From NCBI RefSeq assembly GCF_007829335.1, contig NZ_VIWO01000004.1, forward strand, positions 557,379-621,378: a stretch of DNA of 64,000 nt. Reading direction: 5' to 3'. The stretch is from Chitinophaga polysaccharea. Its GTDB lineage: Bacteria > Bacteroidota > Bacteroidia > Chitinophagales > Chitinophagaceae. A program made the position numbers and the translations under genes. Shown here piece after piece: positions 52,841 to 61,872 of the stretch; positions within the stretch are counted from its first letter, which is position 1; each line of letters opens with the position of its first letter. The notes beneath the pieces were generated by a model. It saw only the letters and a program-made list of their open reading frames with translations, ran no database searches and was not told where the DNA came from.

Positions 52841-55141
52841 ATGAAGAAATTTTTATGGTTTGCCGGCGCCTGGTGTATCGGGCTGCAGGTTACTTTGGCG
52901 CAGTCGCCACGCTACCCGATTATTCCCTATCCACAACAGCTGGAGGCCAGGGCGGGCGAATTTGTAATTACACCGGCTACCAGCCTGGTGTTGCCGGCTA
53001 ACCCATCTCCCTATATGATAGAAACCGCGCAGCTGGAATTGTTGTTGACCCAGGCATTGGGAAAACCATTGCCCACGGTGAAGAAAGCCGTGAAGGGCGC
53101 CATTGTAATGCGCCAGAACCCAGCACTGGCAGGAGAGGAGGACTATACGCTGGAGGTAAGTAGCCAGGAGCTGCTGATCACCGCCAAAGCGCCAGCCGGA
53201 TTTTTCCGGGCCATCCAAACCTTGCGGCAGCTGATGCCCGCGGAAATAGAAGATCCCAAAGCGCCTGATCTGGAGCGTGTTGCCATCCCCGCAATGTCGT
53301 TGAAAGACCATCCTGCCTATGGTTGGCGTGGCATGCACCTGGATGTGGCCCGTCATTTCTTCTCTATAGATTACCTGAAGAAATTCATCGACCTGCTGGC
53401 CTTATATAAGATGAATAAGCTGCATCTGCATCTGACGGATGACCAGGGCTGGCGGATTGAAATTAAAAAGTATCCTTTGCTCACTTCCCAGGGAGCCTGG
53501 AGGGAGTTTAATAACCAGGACTCTGTTTGTATGGAGAAGGCGGTCAACAATCCCGACATGGCCATAGATACTTCCCATATCATTCATCAGGATGGTAAAA
53601 CCCTTTACGGTGGCTTTTATACGCAGGAGCAGCTGAAAGACCTGATCCGCTATGCAGCGGCCCGTCATATTGAAATCATTCCTGAAATAGACATGCCCGG
53701 ACATATGATGGCGGCCATCCGGTCTTATCCTTTCCTGGCCTGTAGCAGTGAAACCGGCTGGGGCAAAACCTTTTCCACGCCTATTTGTCCGTGTAAGGAA
53801 TCGACCTTCGGCTTTGCCGAAGATATCTTCAGTGAAATAGCCGACCTGTTTCCCTCCAAATACATACACCTGGGGGCAGATGAGGTAGAGAAAACCAGCT
53901 GGGCTAATTCGCCTCTCTGCGCAGAAGTGATGAAGGCCAATAACCTGAAGACAGTAGAAGAGCTGCAAAGCTACTTCGTAAAGCGCATGGAGCAATTCTT
54001 TCATTCCAAAGGTAAAACCCTCATTGGCTGGGACGAAATTTTGGAAGGAGGAATCAGTCCTACCGCTGTGCTGATGTACTGGCGCGCCTGGGTGCCCGAT
54101 GCACCCATAAAAGCGGCCCGTCACGGCAACCAGGTGATCATGACGCCGGGCAATCCGCTGTATTTCGATGGTACGCCAGACCGCAACGCTATTTACAATG
54201 TATATCATTTTCAGCCGGTGCCCAAAGGGTTAACCGCGCAGGAAGCCACCCATATCATGGGTGCGCAGGCCAACATCTGGACAGAATATATTCCTTCAGA
54301 AAAACGGGCCGATTATATGTTCATGCCCCGCATGACCGCCCTGGCAGAAGTATTGTGGACACAGCGTGCCGACTATGAAGGCTATCTCCGACGGCTAAAC
54401 GAACAGTATAAACGACTGGATCTGCTCGGTGTTCATTACCGCCTGCCTGACCTGGATGGTTTTACGGAAGACAACGTGTTTGTAGATAAGGTAAACCTGC
54501 ATATCAAAAAGCCATTAACGGATATGACTATCCGCTACACCACCGACGGTAGCATTCCGGATGAACATGCTACCATATTGCCGGATAACTACGTGATCAG
54601 TGAGCCACAGCAGATCCGCCTGGCAGCCTTTAGCCCGAGTGGCAACCGCGGCGACATTTACACCCTGCGTTACCGCAAAGAAGCCTACCGCCCGGCTACC
54701 GTGGTGAAAGATGCCAGACCTGGATTAAAGCTCACCTATTATAACGGTACGTTTAAGCGTGCCGCCAAAATAAAAGAGACGGCCGATAGCTCATTGCGTG
54801 TAGCCAATGCCGTTATCCCCGAAGGAATGGGTAAAGGCGGCGGTCCATTTGGTGCGCGGATCAACGGGTACATCAACGTACCCACCACTGGTATTTACAG
54901 CTTTTATCTCACCGTGGATGATGGCGGTATCCTTTATATCGATGACCAGGAAGTGGTGAACAACGATGGCTGGCATGCGCCTTTCCAGAAGAGCGGACAG
55001 GTAGCGCTGGAGAAAGGCTGGCATCCATTTAAAATTGCCTTTGTAGAAGGTGGTGGCGGATACACGCTGAAGCTGGAATACAGTGTAGATGGTGGTAAGC
55101 CGCAACCGGTGCCAGACAGCTGGTTTGGAGCAGGGAGATAA
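52841..55141 (+). CDS. GH20 beta-N-acetylhexosaminidase with PA14-like domain
   Basis: 766 residues. Signal peptide (MKKFLWFAGAWCIGLQVTLAQ). GH20b domain about 22-145; catalytic barrel about 150-500 with RGMHLDVARHF, KLHLHLTDDQGWRIEIKKYP, EIIPEIDMPGHM and catalytic D347-E348 in HLGADEVEKTSW, then MYWRAW. A linking module (residues about 540-620, ITIRYTTDGS-like) resembles the chitobiase C-terminal domain, and residues about 630-766 form a PA14-like module (YINVPTTGIYSFYLTVDDGGILYIDDQEVVNN). PA14 usually binds glycans. Removes terminal GlcNAc/GalNAc. Paired with a sulfatase across a bidirectional terminator. Confidence 0.93.
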   Translation: MKKFLWFAGAWCIGLQVTLAQSPRYPIIPYPQQLEARAGEFVITPATSLVLPANPSPYMIETAQLELLLTQALGKPLPTVKKAVKGAIVMRQNPALAGEEDYTLEVSSQELLITAKAPAGFFRAIQTLRQLMPAEIEDPKAPDLERVAIPAMSLKDHPAYGWRGMHLDVARHFFSIDYLKKFIDLLALYKMNKLHLHLTDDQGWRIEIKKYPLLTSQGAWREFNNQDSVCMEKAVNNPDMAIDTSHIIHQDGKTLYGGFYTQEQLKDLIRYAAARHIEIIPEIDMPGHMMAAIRSYPFLACSSETGWGKTFSTPICPCKESTFGFAEDIFSEIADLFPSKYIHLGADEVEKTSWANSPLCAEVMKANNLKTVEELQSYFVKRMEQFFHSKGKTLIGWDEILEGGISPTAVLMYWRAWVPDAPIKAARHGNQVIMTPGNPLYFDGTPDRNAIYNVYHFQPVPKGLTAQEATHIMGAQANIWTEYIPSEKRADYMFMPRMTALAEVLWTQRADYEGYLRRLNEQYKRLDLLGVHYRLPDLDGFTEDNVFVDKVNLHIKKPLTDMTIRYTTDGSIPDEHATILPDNYVISEPQQIRLAAFSPSGNRGDIYTLRYRKEAYRPATVVKDARPGLKLTYYNGTFKRAAKIKETADSSLRVANAVIPEGMGKGGGPFGARINGYINVPTTGIYSFYLTVDDGGILYIDDQEVVNNDGWHAPFQKSGQVALEKGWHPFKIAFVEGGGGYTLKLEYSVDGGKPQPVPDSWFGAGR

Positions 55142-55156
55142 GTGTAGTTATTTTCG

Positions 55157-55201
55157 ATAAAAGCAGAAAGGAGCAAGTATCTTGCTCCTTTCTGCTTTTA
55201 T
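55157..55201. terminator. Bidirectional terminator between GH20 and sulfatase genes
   Basis: A 21-bp perfect inverted repeat (55157-55177 and 55181-55201) with loop TAT, core GCAGAAAGGAGCAAG. T-rich flanks on the + strand (CTTTTATATTTT) and on the - strand (GCTTTTATCG) make it effective for both convergent genes. Confidence 0.93.
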
Positions 55202-55204
55202 ATT

Positions 55205-56824
55205 TTAGAGATGGTGGTTATAAATTTCCAGCGCCTCCTGGTCATCATACTCAAGGATTAACGCTTTTAGTTGCTGTAAAAGCTGCTGTTTGACCGCTAC
55301 ATACGATGGGTTGTTATATACATTTTTCAGCTGGTTCGGGTCTTTCTTCAGGTCGAATAGTTCCCAGCTATTGACGCCTTTATAGAAGCGGACCAGCATG
55401 TAATCTTTGGTGCGCAGCCCGAAGTGTGGCGACACATGATGTGGTTCCGGGTATTCGTAATAGTGATAGTACGCCGCTTTGCGCCAATCCTTTATGGGTT
55501 GGTGTTTTAGCAGGGGAAGAAACGAGCGTCCCTGTATTTCGGATGGTATTTTTGCGCCGGCAATATCCAGGATGGTGGGGGCCCAGTCAGTATTGGATAC
55601 CAGGGCATCGAGTTTAGTGCCGGGTTTTATCACGCCTGGATAGCGTATGGCGAAGGCCGTTTTCAGCGATTCGTTATAGATAAAGCGTTTATCGAACCAG
55701 CCATGTTCGCCCAGGTAGAAACCCTGGTCGGATGCATAGATGACGATGGTATTTTTGCTCAACCCGGTACTGTCGAGGTAATCCAGTATTTTACCGATGT
55801 TCCTGTCGAGCGATTTGGCGGTAGCATAGTAGTCTTTCAGGTAGCGCTGGAATTTCCATTTCACCAGCTCTTTCCCGCTGAGCTTTTTCTCATCAAAATC
55901 TTTCGAGACCTTATCTCTGTAATAATGGTTGAAGGCTTGTTGTTGTGTTTCATCCAGGCGGTGGTATTCGCCCTGGCGAACATAAAATTCTTTCAGTTCG
56001 GTTTCGCTGAAGTTCCTGCCGGGGTAATTTTTCTGCAGCCATTGTTGCAGGCGGGGTTTATCCTGCTCATAGTGCTGCAGGCCGAAGGGCTGGTGTACTT
56101 TCAGGTCTTCCGCCAGGCGCATGGTTTTGTCGATGGTCATGTCCTGGTCTTTGGCAGCTTCGCGGGTATCGTAGGTATCGAAGAAAGTGGACGGGAGGGG
56201 GAAGTTGATCCCGTCGTAGGCGCCGAGGTCTTGTATATCCGGCAGCCACTCCCGGTGCGTTGCTTTTTCGCCGATCACGGCAAAGAAAGGCTTAGACGTA
56301 TCCCTGCCCTGGAGCCAGTTGAAGAAGAAGTCGGAGATCAGGTTGGTGACATAGCCTTTGTAGCGAATGGTATCGTTGTTATTATTGATGAAATCGGGGT
56401 TGTAATAATGTCCCTGGCCGGGGAGGATATTGAAATAGTTAAACCCGATAGGGAGGCTGCCCAGGTGCAGTTTCCCTATCCAGGCGGTTTGGTAGCCGTT
56501 TTGCTGCAGCAGTACCGGGAATGTTTCCTGGTGTACATCGAAGGTTTTTTCATTTAGCGTATAGCCGTTCTTGTGGCTATATTTACCCGTGAGCAGGGTA
56601 GCCCTGCTGGGGCCGCAGATAGAGTTAGCCACCAGGTTGTTGGTGAGCAGGGCGCCACCGTGGGCGATCCGGTCGATGTTGGGTGTTTGCACGAGGCGGT
56701 TGCCGTAGGCGCTGATAGCCTGGTAGGCATGATCATCGGAAAGAATAAAAATGATGTTGGGTTTTGACTGTGCTATCGCCATGCCAGGCAACAGGAATGC
56801 TAATGCCAGGAGAATCCTTTTCAT
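55205..56824 (-). CDS. Secreted type I sulfatase (second copy)
   Basis: 539 residues from ATG 56824 (MKRILLALAFLLPGMAIAQ signal peptide). The open frame to 56944 adds an improbable leader. N-terminus KPNIIFILSDDHAYQAISAYG with metal ligands D30 and D31, modification motif CGPSR with Cys70, then GKLHLG, a region RDTSKPFFAVIGEKATHREW and IYASDQGFYLGEHGWFDKRFIY. This pattern, including the long central loop, resembles S1 sulfatases that act on N-acetylglucosamine-6-sulfate-like residues, although this is a family-level guess. Needs a formylglycine-generating enzyme not present here. Convergent to GH20. Confidence 0.92.
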   Translation of the reverse strand: MKRILLALAFLLPGMAIAQSKPNIIFILSDDHAYQAISAYGNRLVQTPNIDRIAHGGALLTNNLVANSICGPSRATLLTGKYSHKNGYTLNEKTFDVHQETFPVLLQQNGYQTAWIGKLHLGSLPIGFNYFNILPGQGHYYNPDFINNNNDTIRYKGYVTNLISDFFFNWLQGRDTSKPFFAVIGEKATHREWLPDIQDLGAYDGINFPLPSTFFDTYDTREAAKDQDMTIDKTMRLAEDLKVHQPFGLQHYEQDKPRLQQWLQKNYPGRNFSETELKEFYVRQGEYHRLDETQQQAFNHYYRDKVSKDFDEKKLSGKELVKWKFQRYLKDYYATAKSLDRNIGKILDYLDSTGLSKNTIVIYASDQGFYLGEHGWFDKRFIYNESLKTAFAIRYPGVIKPGTKLDALVSNTDWAPTILDIAGAKIPSEIQGRSFLPLLKHQPIKDWRKAAYYHYYEYPEPHHVSPHFGLRTKDYMLVRFYKGVNSWELFDLKKDPNQLKNVYNNPSYVAVKQQLLQQLKALILEYDDQEALEIYNHHL

Positions 56825-57017
56825 ATATCGTCGGTTTGGTCGTTGTTGATGGATCCTTTTTCCATTCATGTTGGTGGAGCATGAATGCCGTTCCGTTGTT
56901 CGGGCGGAATGGGAGAGGATTGGAAAGTGGGCTAAAAGTAACATAGAAATCCAGTATTCGCAACTTTTGTGGGGATCTTTTTGTGGGGTCGTTTTTTACC
57001 GGCGGCAGATATTTCCT

Positions 57018-57025
57018 TATTTTTG
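57018..57025 (+). promoter_or_regulatory. TATTTTTG element just before the membrane-protein gene
   Basis: Perfect TAnnTTTG ending 7 bases before the ATG at 57033, so a nearly leaderless transcript is implied, as for the kinase at 17189. Confidence 0.5.
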
Positions 57026-57032
57026 GTACCGT

Positions 57033-58343
57033 ATGCGTATTATCACCATTTTGTTGTTGCTGTTAACCATGGGCGTCAGTGCGTTTGCTACGGATGCGGC
57101 GCTGGCCCGAACATTGGAATCACTTACTTCCCGTCAAAAGACGATCCTTTATCAATATGGTACATTGAGTGCCTGGGCTTCGCCTGTGCAGACGGATAGT
57201 TTCTGGCGGGTGCACCAGCCGGAGCTGGGCAAGGTAACGCGGGAAGAAGCTGGCCTGCTGGCCACTGAGTTATTGAATAATACGGAGCTGGTGTATGCCA
57301 TCAAGCATCCTTCGCGTTTACAGGCGTTGAGGGGTGTATTTACCGCTTCCCGGCTGTTAATCGGGCTGGCGGCGCTGGTGGGCGCTTTTGCCGTTATACA
57401 GCTACTGGGACGGTATTTGCCGGATGTATGGCGAACCTTGCTGCGGTATCTCTCTCCCTTATTCCGCTGGTTATTTTCTCCGAAGATGCTTACCTGGGAA
57501 CTATTGATCCTGGGAGTAGCCGCCATCTACGGAGGCTCGCTGCTGGGGAACCTGGAGATTCGAACCGTTGTTATCCATACAGGGTTGGTGCTGCTATGGT
57601 CGCAACTAACGGCCATCTGTATACGAATCCCGTTTGTGAAGCACTACAGTAAGGTGATTAAAAATATTTTTGATGACGACCAATATACCCCCTTCCAGGC
57701 TTTCCGCTATGTGGGCGTGCCGGCGCTGATCACCACGGTGGCGGTATGGTGGGTGATGCAGCGTTGTGCCGACAGCTGGTATGCTTACGAGCTGATAGTG
57801 CCGCTCATGATTGCCGCATTTACCTTGCCGCCGGTGCGGATGATGGAAGGGTGGCTGAGCCGTGTATTGTTTCCCTTTGGCAACAGCCGGCGATGGAGGG
57901 CCAAAGATGAGCGTATGGCTACCTATATCGTGGTATCGTTAGTCGTGTGGGCTGGAATGTTATTGTTGCCGGTGGTATACAAAGAATCGCTGTTGGTGCT
58001 CACTATCTTCCTGGGATGTGCGTTGCTGGGCTTGTCGATCGAAGAGGTAACGAATTGCGGTATTCCCAACTATATATGGTTACAGCTGGTAACGCTGGTA
58101 TTTTTGTGCGCCGTAGTGCTGGCAGGTGCGCAGCTGGAGGCGTTGTTACTCACGTGGGCAGGCCTGGGAGGCTTATTGCTGTATGTGCTGATCAAGTACT
58201 GGGAACTGCCCATGGTACTGGGTTGGAGCTGGAAGAATAAGAAGGCCTGGGGCGCGTTGGGCATGGCGGTGCTGATATGGGGAATCGCGTTGCTGATACG
58301 TTCGCGGCCGGAATGGTTTGCGATATTCCCGGCAAAAATTTAA
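57033..58343 (+). CDS. Polytopic membrane protein, function unknown
   Basis: 436 residues from ATG 57033 with signal-like first helix (MRIITILLLLLTMGVSAFA). An upstream extension to 56868 is open but lies before the promoter element. Residues about 25-95 form a helical soluble segment (RTLESLTSRQKTILYQYG). From about 105 there are roughly ten membrane helices with a short basic loop RRWRAKDERM. No transporter signature, no catalytic motif. Possibly a membrane sensor or part of envelope metabolism, but nothing in the sequence decides it. Monocistronic on the + strand. Confidence 0.75.
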   Translation: MRIITILLLLLTMGVSAFATDAALARTLESLTSRQKTILYQYGTLSAWASPVQTDSFWRVHQPELGKVTREEAGLLATELLNNTELVYAIKHPSRLQALRGVFTASRLLIGLAALVGAFAVIQLLGRYLPDVWRTLLRYLSPLFRWLFSPKMLTWELLILGVAAIYGGSLLGNLEIRTVVIHTGLVLLWSQLTAICIRIPFVKHYSKVIKNIFDDDQYTPFQAFRYVGVPALITTVAVWWVMQRCADSWYAYELIVPLMIAAFTLPPVRMMEGWLSRVLFPFGNSRRWRAKDERMATYIVVSLVVWAGMLLLPVVYKESLLVLTIFLGCALLGLSIEEVTNCGIPNYIWLQLVTLVFLCAVVLAGAQLEALLLTWAGLGGLLLYVLIKYWELPMVLGWSWKNKKAWGALGMAVLIWGIALLIRSRPEWFAIFPAKI

Positions 58344-58365
58344 TGCAAAATTTGATGTAAAAGCG

Positions 58366-58373
58366 TATTTTTG
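58366..58373 (+). promoter_or_regulatory. TATTTTTG promoter element of a candidate RNA
   Basis: Perfect TAnnTTTG followed by CGCACCTTTCTGC. It lies 23 bases after the stop of the membrane-protein gene and 262 bases before the next ORF, and would start the candidate RNA at about 58380. Confidence 0.55.
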
Positions 58374-58492
58374 CGCACCTTTCTGCATCGTATTTAACTT
58401 ATTTTAAGATACGCGTAGATCTGAATAACGTACTGACAAGGCTTCTCAGGGCCTCCAAGGCGTTTGCAGGGTCTGCGCTTTTTTATTTTTTT
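58374..58492 (+). ncRNA. Candidate structured RNA or leader
   Basis: About 115 bases between TATTTTTG (58366-58373) and a T tract (58479-58492, six T, A, seven T). A 5' stem-loop is formed by CGTATTTAA (58389-58397) and TTAAGATACG (58404-58413) with a bulged G. Short hairpins are possible at GCCTCCAAGGC (58451-58461) and GCAGGGTCTGC (58466-58476) just before the T tract. No ORF of reasonable length fits. This looks like a small RNA with its own terminator or an attenuating leader for the glutaminase-family gene at 58635. No known family was recognised. The remaining bases to 58634 hold nothing I can identify. Confidence 0.4.
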
Positions 58493-58634
58493 CCTGCCAG
58501 ACTAGTACCAAACCCCTTTACACCAGATATACAGGCGACTAACTACATTTTTTATGAGCGGTTATGAATCGCCGGAAAAATGTAATAAATTCATTAATTG
58601 TATTTTGTACGCTTAATCGATTTTAAATCACGTT

Positions 58635-61097
58635 ATGGTGAAAGCACTCGCACTCCTGACATTGCTGGGCTTAGGCAGCAGTGTGGCCGCGCAGCAAAAG
58701 GCGCCGGCCTACCCGTTAATTACACATGATCCTTATTTCAGTATCTGGTCGGCCACCGATGAGCTGAACGGCAGCGCCACCAGGCATTGGACCGGTACTA
58801 CCCAGGCGCTTACCGGCCTGGTAAAGGTAGACGGCGTTACCTACCGCATTCTCGGTAAAGATGAACCCAGTTACCAGTCGCTCGTACCCACCAGCGACGA
58901 ACGGCCTTACTCCGTAAAGTACACTGAACAGGCGCCCACCGGCGACTGGATGCAGGCAGCCTATGACGATAAAGGTTGGAAAACCGCCGCAGCACCCTTT
59001 GGCGATGAGCCGGCCAAAGGAGGTACACCCTGGAAGAGCCATGATCTGTGGACCCGCAGAACCTTCGATGCAGGGAATGTGGCCAACGCAGACCTGTTCC
59101 TGAAAATCTCCCACGATGATAATATTACCGTATACCTCAACGGTGAACAGATCTATAACTTAAAAGGCTGGCTGAATAAATATGTATACATTCCTATTCC
59201 CGAAGCCGCCAAACAAAAGCTGAAAGCCAAAGGCAACGTGCTGGCCATTCATATAGAAAATACCGCCGGTGGCGCTTTCCTGGATGCCGGTATTGCCCGC
59301 CTCATGCCGCCACCTGCCGGGCAAAATATTGAAAAGGCCGTACAGACCAGCGTTAACATTAACGCCACGCAAACCATATATACCTTCACCTGCGGCAAAA
59401 CAGATGTAACGCTTACCTTCACGTCGCCATTGCTGATGGATGACCTGCAGCTGCTATCCTGTCCGGTATCGTATATTGCGTACCAGGTAGCCGCCAATGA
59501 CAACGCCGCCCACCCCGTACAGGTGTACTTTGGCGCTTCTTCCGATATCTGCGTAAACGTGCCCTCACAGCCCGTTACCGCTTCAAAATACACCAACGGC
59601 GGCTTGTCGATCTTAAAAGCCGGCACCAAAGAACAGCCCATCCTGAAAAAGCAAGGCGACGACCTGCGCATCGACTGGGGCTATATGTACGTAGCCGCCC
59701 CCAGCGCCGCCCGCCCGCAGCAGTATATCAGCACCGCCGCCGATGCGGCTGCCGCCTTTGCCAACGGTAGCACGGCCAGCACCACTTCCGATAAATCGCT
59801 CCTGCTTAGTACCGCCGTTGACCTGGGCGCCGTCACCAGCACACCTAAAGAACAACTGTTCCTGCTCGGCTACGACGACCTGTACGCCCTGCAATACTTC
59901 CATACCAACCTCAAAGCCTGGTGGAAAAACGACGCTACGCAAACCATCGACAAACAACTCAACGCCGCCTACAGCGACTACGCCACCATACTGGCAAAGT
60001 GTAAACAGTTCAACGAACAACTGCACAACGACGCCGTAAAAGCCGGTGGCGAAGCATATGCCGCCCTCTGCGAACTGGCCTACCGCCAGTCCATTGCCGC
60101 ACACAAACTTGCTAAAAGCCCGCAAGGCGACATTCTTTTTCTCTCTAAAGAAAACTTCAGCAACGGCTGCATCAACACCGTGGATGTTACCTATCCATCG
60201 GCGCCGCTGTTCCTGCTCTACAACCCTGACCTGCTGAAAGGCATGATGAACGGCATCTTCTACTTCTCAGAAAGCGGTAAATACACCAAGCCCTACGCCG
60301 CCCACGACCTGGGCACCTATCCCATCGCCAACGGACAGGTATATGGTGAAGGCATGCCCGTAGAAGAATCCGGCAACATGCTCGTATTAGCCGGCGCCAT
60401 CGCCCGCGCAGAAGGCAATGCCAACTACGCCAAAAAACATTGGGCCACCCTCACCACCTGGGCAGAATACCTCATGAAAGAAGGCTTCGACCCCGCTAAC
60501 CAGCTGTGCACCGACGATTTTGCCGGTCACCTGGCCCGCAACACCAACCTTTCCCTGAAAGCCATCGCCGGCATCCGCTCTTACGCCATGCTGGCCCGCA
60601 TGCTCGGCGATGCCGCCACCGCCGACAAATACGAAAGCGCCGCCCACGACATGGCCGCCCACTGGATACAACTCGCCGACGATGGCGATCATTTCAGTCT
60701 CGCTTTCGAAAGCAAAAACACCTGGAGCCAGAAATACAACATGGTGTGGGACAAAGTGCTCAACTTCCACCTGTTCCCCGCCAGCGTATACAAAAAAGAA
60801 ACGGCCTTCTACCTCGCACACCAGCAGCCCTACGGCCTTCCACTCGACAGCCGTAAAACCTACACCAAATCAGACTGGATACTCTGGACCGCCGTGCTCA
60901 CCGACAACGCCGACGATTTCCGCGCCCTCGTAGCACCCGTTTATAAATACGCTACGGAAACGACTACACGCGTACCGCTGTGCGACTGGCACGAAACCAC
61001 CAACGGTAAAATGGTGGGCTTCCAGGCGAGGAGTGTAGTAGGAGGGTACTTCATGAAAATGCTTCAAGCAAAATTTAACCCGGATGCAGATAAATAA
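58635..61097 (+). CDS. GtaA-like glutaminase family protein (DUF4965/DUF5127/DUF1793)
   Basis: 820 residues with signal peptide (MVKALALLTLLGLGSSVAAQ). The domain order is that of fungal GtaA-type glutaminases and their Bacteroidota homologues: DUF4964 near 25-70 (PLITHDPYFSIWS), a DUF5127 region (about 90-340, SVKYTEQAPTGDWMQ...), DUF4965 (about 380-555, LGYDDLYALQYFHTNLKAWWKN), and DUF1793 (about 560-810, DFAGHLARNTNLSLKAIAGIRSYA, WDKVLNFHLFPASVY, DWHETTNGKMVGFQARSVVGG). Characterised members hydrolyse glutamine extracellularly, but many bacterial ones are untested. GC content and C-rich third positions rise strongly in the second half compared with neighbours, though no breakpoint is visible. 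Confidence 0.88.
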   Translation: MVKALALLTLLGLGSSVAAQQKAPAYPLITHDPYFSIWSATDELNGSATRHWTGTTQALTGLVKVDGVTYRILGKDEPSYQSLVPTSDERPYSVKYTEQAPTGDWMQAAYDDKGWKTAAAPFGDEPAKGGTPWKSHDLWTRRTFDAGNVANADLFLKISHDDNITVYLNGEQIYNLKGWLNKYVYIPIPEAAKQKLKAKGNVLAIHIENTAGGAFLDAGIARLMPPPAGQNIEKAVQTSVNINATQTIYTFTCGKTDVTLTFTSPLLMDDLQLLSCPVSYIAYQVAANDNAAHPVQVYFGASSDICVNVPSQPVTASKYTNGGLSILKAGTKEQPILKKQGDDLRIDWGYMYVAAPSAARPQQYISTAADAAAAFANGSTASTTSDKSLLLSTAVDLGAVTSTPKEQLFLLGYDDLYALQYFHTNLKAWWKNDATQTIDKQLNAAYSDYATILAKCKQFNEQLHNDAVKAGGEAYAALCELAYRQSIAAHKLAKSPQGDILFLSKENFSNGCINTVDVTYPSAPLFLLYNPDLLKGMMNGIFYFSESGKYTKPYAAHDLGTYPIANGQVYGEGMPVEESGNMLVLAGAIARAEGNANYAKKHWATLTTWAEYLMKEGFDPANQLCTDDFAGHLARNTNLSLKAIAGIRSYAMLARMLGDAATADKYESAAHDMAAHWIQLADDGDHFSLAFESKNTWSQKYNMVWDKVLNFHLFPASVYKKETAFYLAHQQPYGLPLDSRKTYTKSDWILWTAVLTDNADDFRALVAPVYKYATETTTRVPLCDWHETTNGKMVGFQARSVVGGYFMKMLQAKFNPDADK

Positions 61098-61108
61098 TTC
61101 AAAATGAA

Positions 61109-61139
61109 TTTGGAAGTAAAGTAGAAATTACTATCTTTG
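61109..61139 (+). promoter_or_regulatory. Promoter of tRNA-Lys
   Basis: TTTG at 61109-61112, a 19-nt spacer and TATCTTTG at 61132-61139: a textbook Bacteroidota sigma-ABfr promoter. The tRNA starts 28 bases downstream. Confidence 0.9.
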
Positions 61140-61167
61140 CACTCCGTTAAACAAAAACGGGGTGTAT

Positions 61168-61240
61168 GATTCCCTAGCTCAGTTGGTAGAGCAATACACT
61201 TTTAATGTATGGGTCTTGGGTTCGAGTCCCAAGGGGATCA
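61168..61240 (+). tRNA. tRNA-Lys (anticodon UUU)
   Basis: A complete cloverleaf of 73 bases. Acceptor GATTCCC pairs with GGGGATC (one T-G wobble), D arm GCTC/GAGC, anticodon stem ATACA/TGTAT with loop CTTTTAA giving anticodon TTT, T arm TTGGG-TTCGAGT-CCCAA, discriminator A at 61240. CCA is not encoded. Own promoter and terminator. Confidence 0.97.
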
Positions 61241-61254
61241 CTGGAGAAACTTTA

Positions 61255-61286
61255 AAACCTGCGCGTAGCGCGGGTTTTTTGTTTTT
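61255..61286 (+). terminator. Terminator of tRNA-Lys
   Basis: AAACCTGCGC (61255-61264) pairs with GCGCGGGTTT (61268-61277) with one wobble around GTA and runs into TTTTTTG TTTTT. Matches the architecture of the second hairpin at 61439-61464. Confidence 0.88.
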
Positions 61287-61398
61287 GGTCTATTTGTTAG
61301 TCTATCAAAGTGTGATTGCGCTGTTTCGGCTTACTTAGTTTTATTTGGGTTGACTTGTCTATACTAGTTTACGATATTTTGATTTTAAGTATATATTA

Positions 61399-61427
61399 GT
61401 TTCTAGTCGCAATTCCAGCGGGATCAC
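61399..61427 (+). repeat. Degenerate second copy of a tRNA 3' end
   Basis: GTTTCTAGTCGC followed after a few bases by CGGGATCAC resembles the T arm and acceptor end of the tRNA (GGTTCGAGTCCC ... GGGGATCAC at 61219-61241): 9 of 12 in the first block and 8 identical bases (GGGATCAC) in the second. It is not a functional tRNA. Together with the duplicated terminator it looks like an attachment-site remnant of an integrated element or an eroded tRNA gene. Confidence 0.5.
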
Positions 61428-61438
61428 AAACAAGTTTT

Positions 61439-61472
61439 AAACCTCGCGCTAAGTCGCGGGGTTTTGTTTTTT
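61439..61472 (+). terminator. Duplicated terminator downstream of the tRNA relic
   Basis: AAACCTCGCG (61439-61448) pairs with CGCGGGGTTT (61455-61464) with one wobble and is followed by TTTGTTTTTT. It has the same AAACC...GGGTTT frame as the tRNA-Lys terminator 184 bases upstream. Confidence 0.85.
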
Positions 61473-61872
61473 AGTTGAGCGTTTAGTCGAGTTCCTTTTG
61501 TATAACCCCGATTTCTTTCCCGTACTTTATACAGGTTAATCGGCTTTTACTAAGATACGAAAAATCATACTTTGTTATTTGAGAATCTACCATTAAATCC
61601 CTCTATTATTGTGAAATAAATTGCAGCTGCGAATGTTATTCACCAGTTAATGCTTATTTCGTAAATTTTTTTTATATATATTTGATTCCCATTTTCGTTT
61701 ATAGAATATCGTTATACGTCTTTTGATAAAGATTTTGTAAGATTTACTAGACCTGTAGTATTTATTTAGATTAGCTTTGGTCATAACAAGTATTTACGAA
61801 CACGTTATTGGCGAGAGTGCACAAATTCTGTTTAAGTTGATTTCCCTTTACAATCCTTTTGGTTACTAGAAT
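61473..61872. other. AT-rich non-coding stretch before the island gene
   Basis: 400 bases of strongly AT-rich DNA with no ORF of note. A TATATTTG at 61677-61684 matches TAnnTTTG and may be a promoter of the gene at 61873, although it is 188 bases away. No integrase, transposase or clear direct repeat was seen. Confidence 0.6.

Noticed and set aside
59613..60125. Long - strand ORFs inside the glutaminase-family gene
   Set aside because: They are mirror frames of a GC-rich, C-ending-codon gene; the products are Gly/Val/Phe-rich without any fold signature.
61241..61872. CRISPR array or insertion sequence next to tRNA-Lys
   Set aside because: No regularly spaced repeats, no terminal inverted repeats and no transposase were found.
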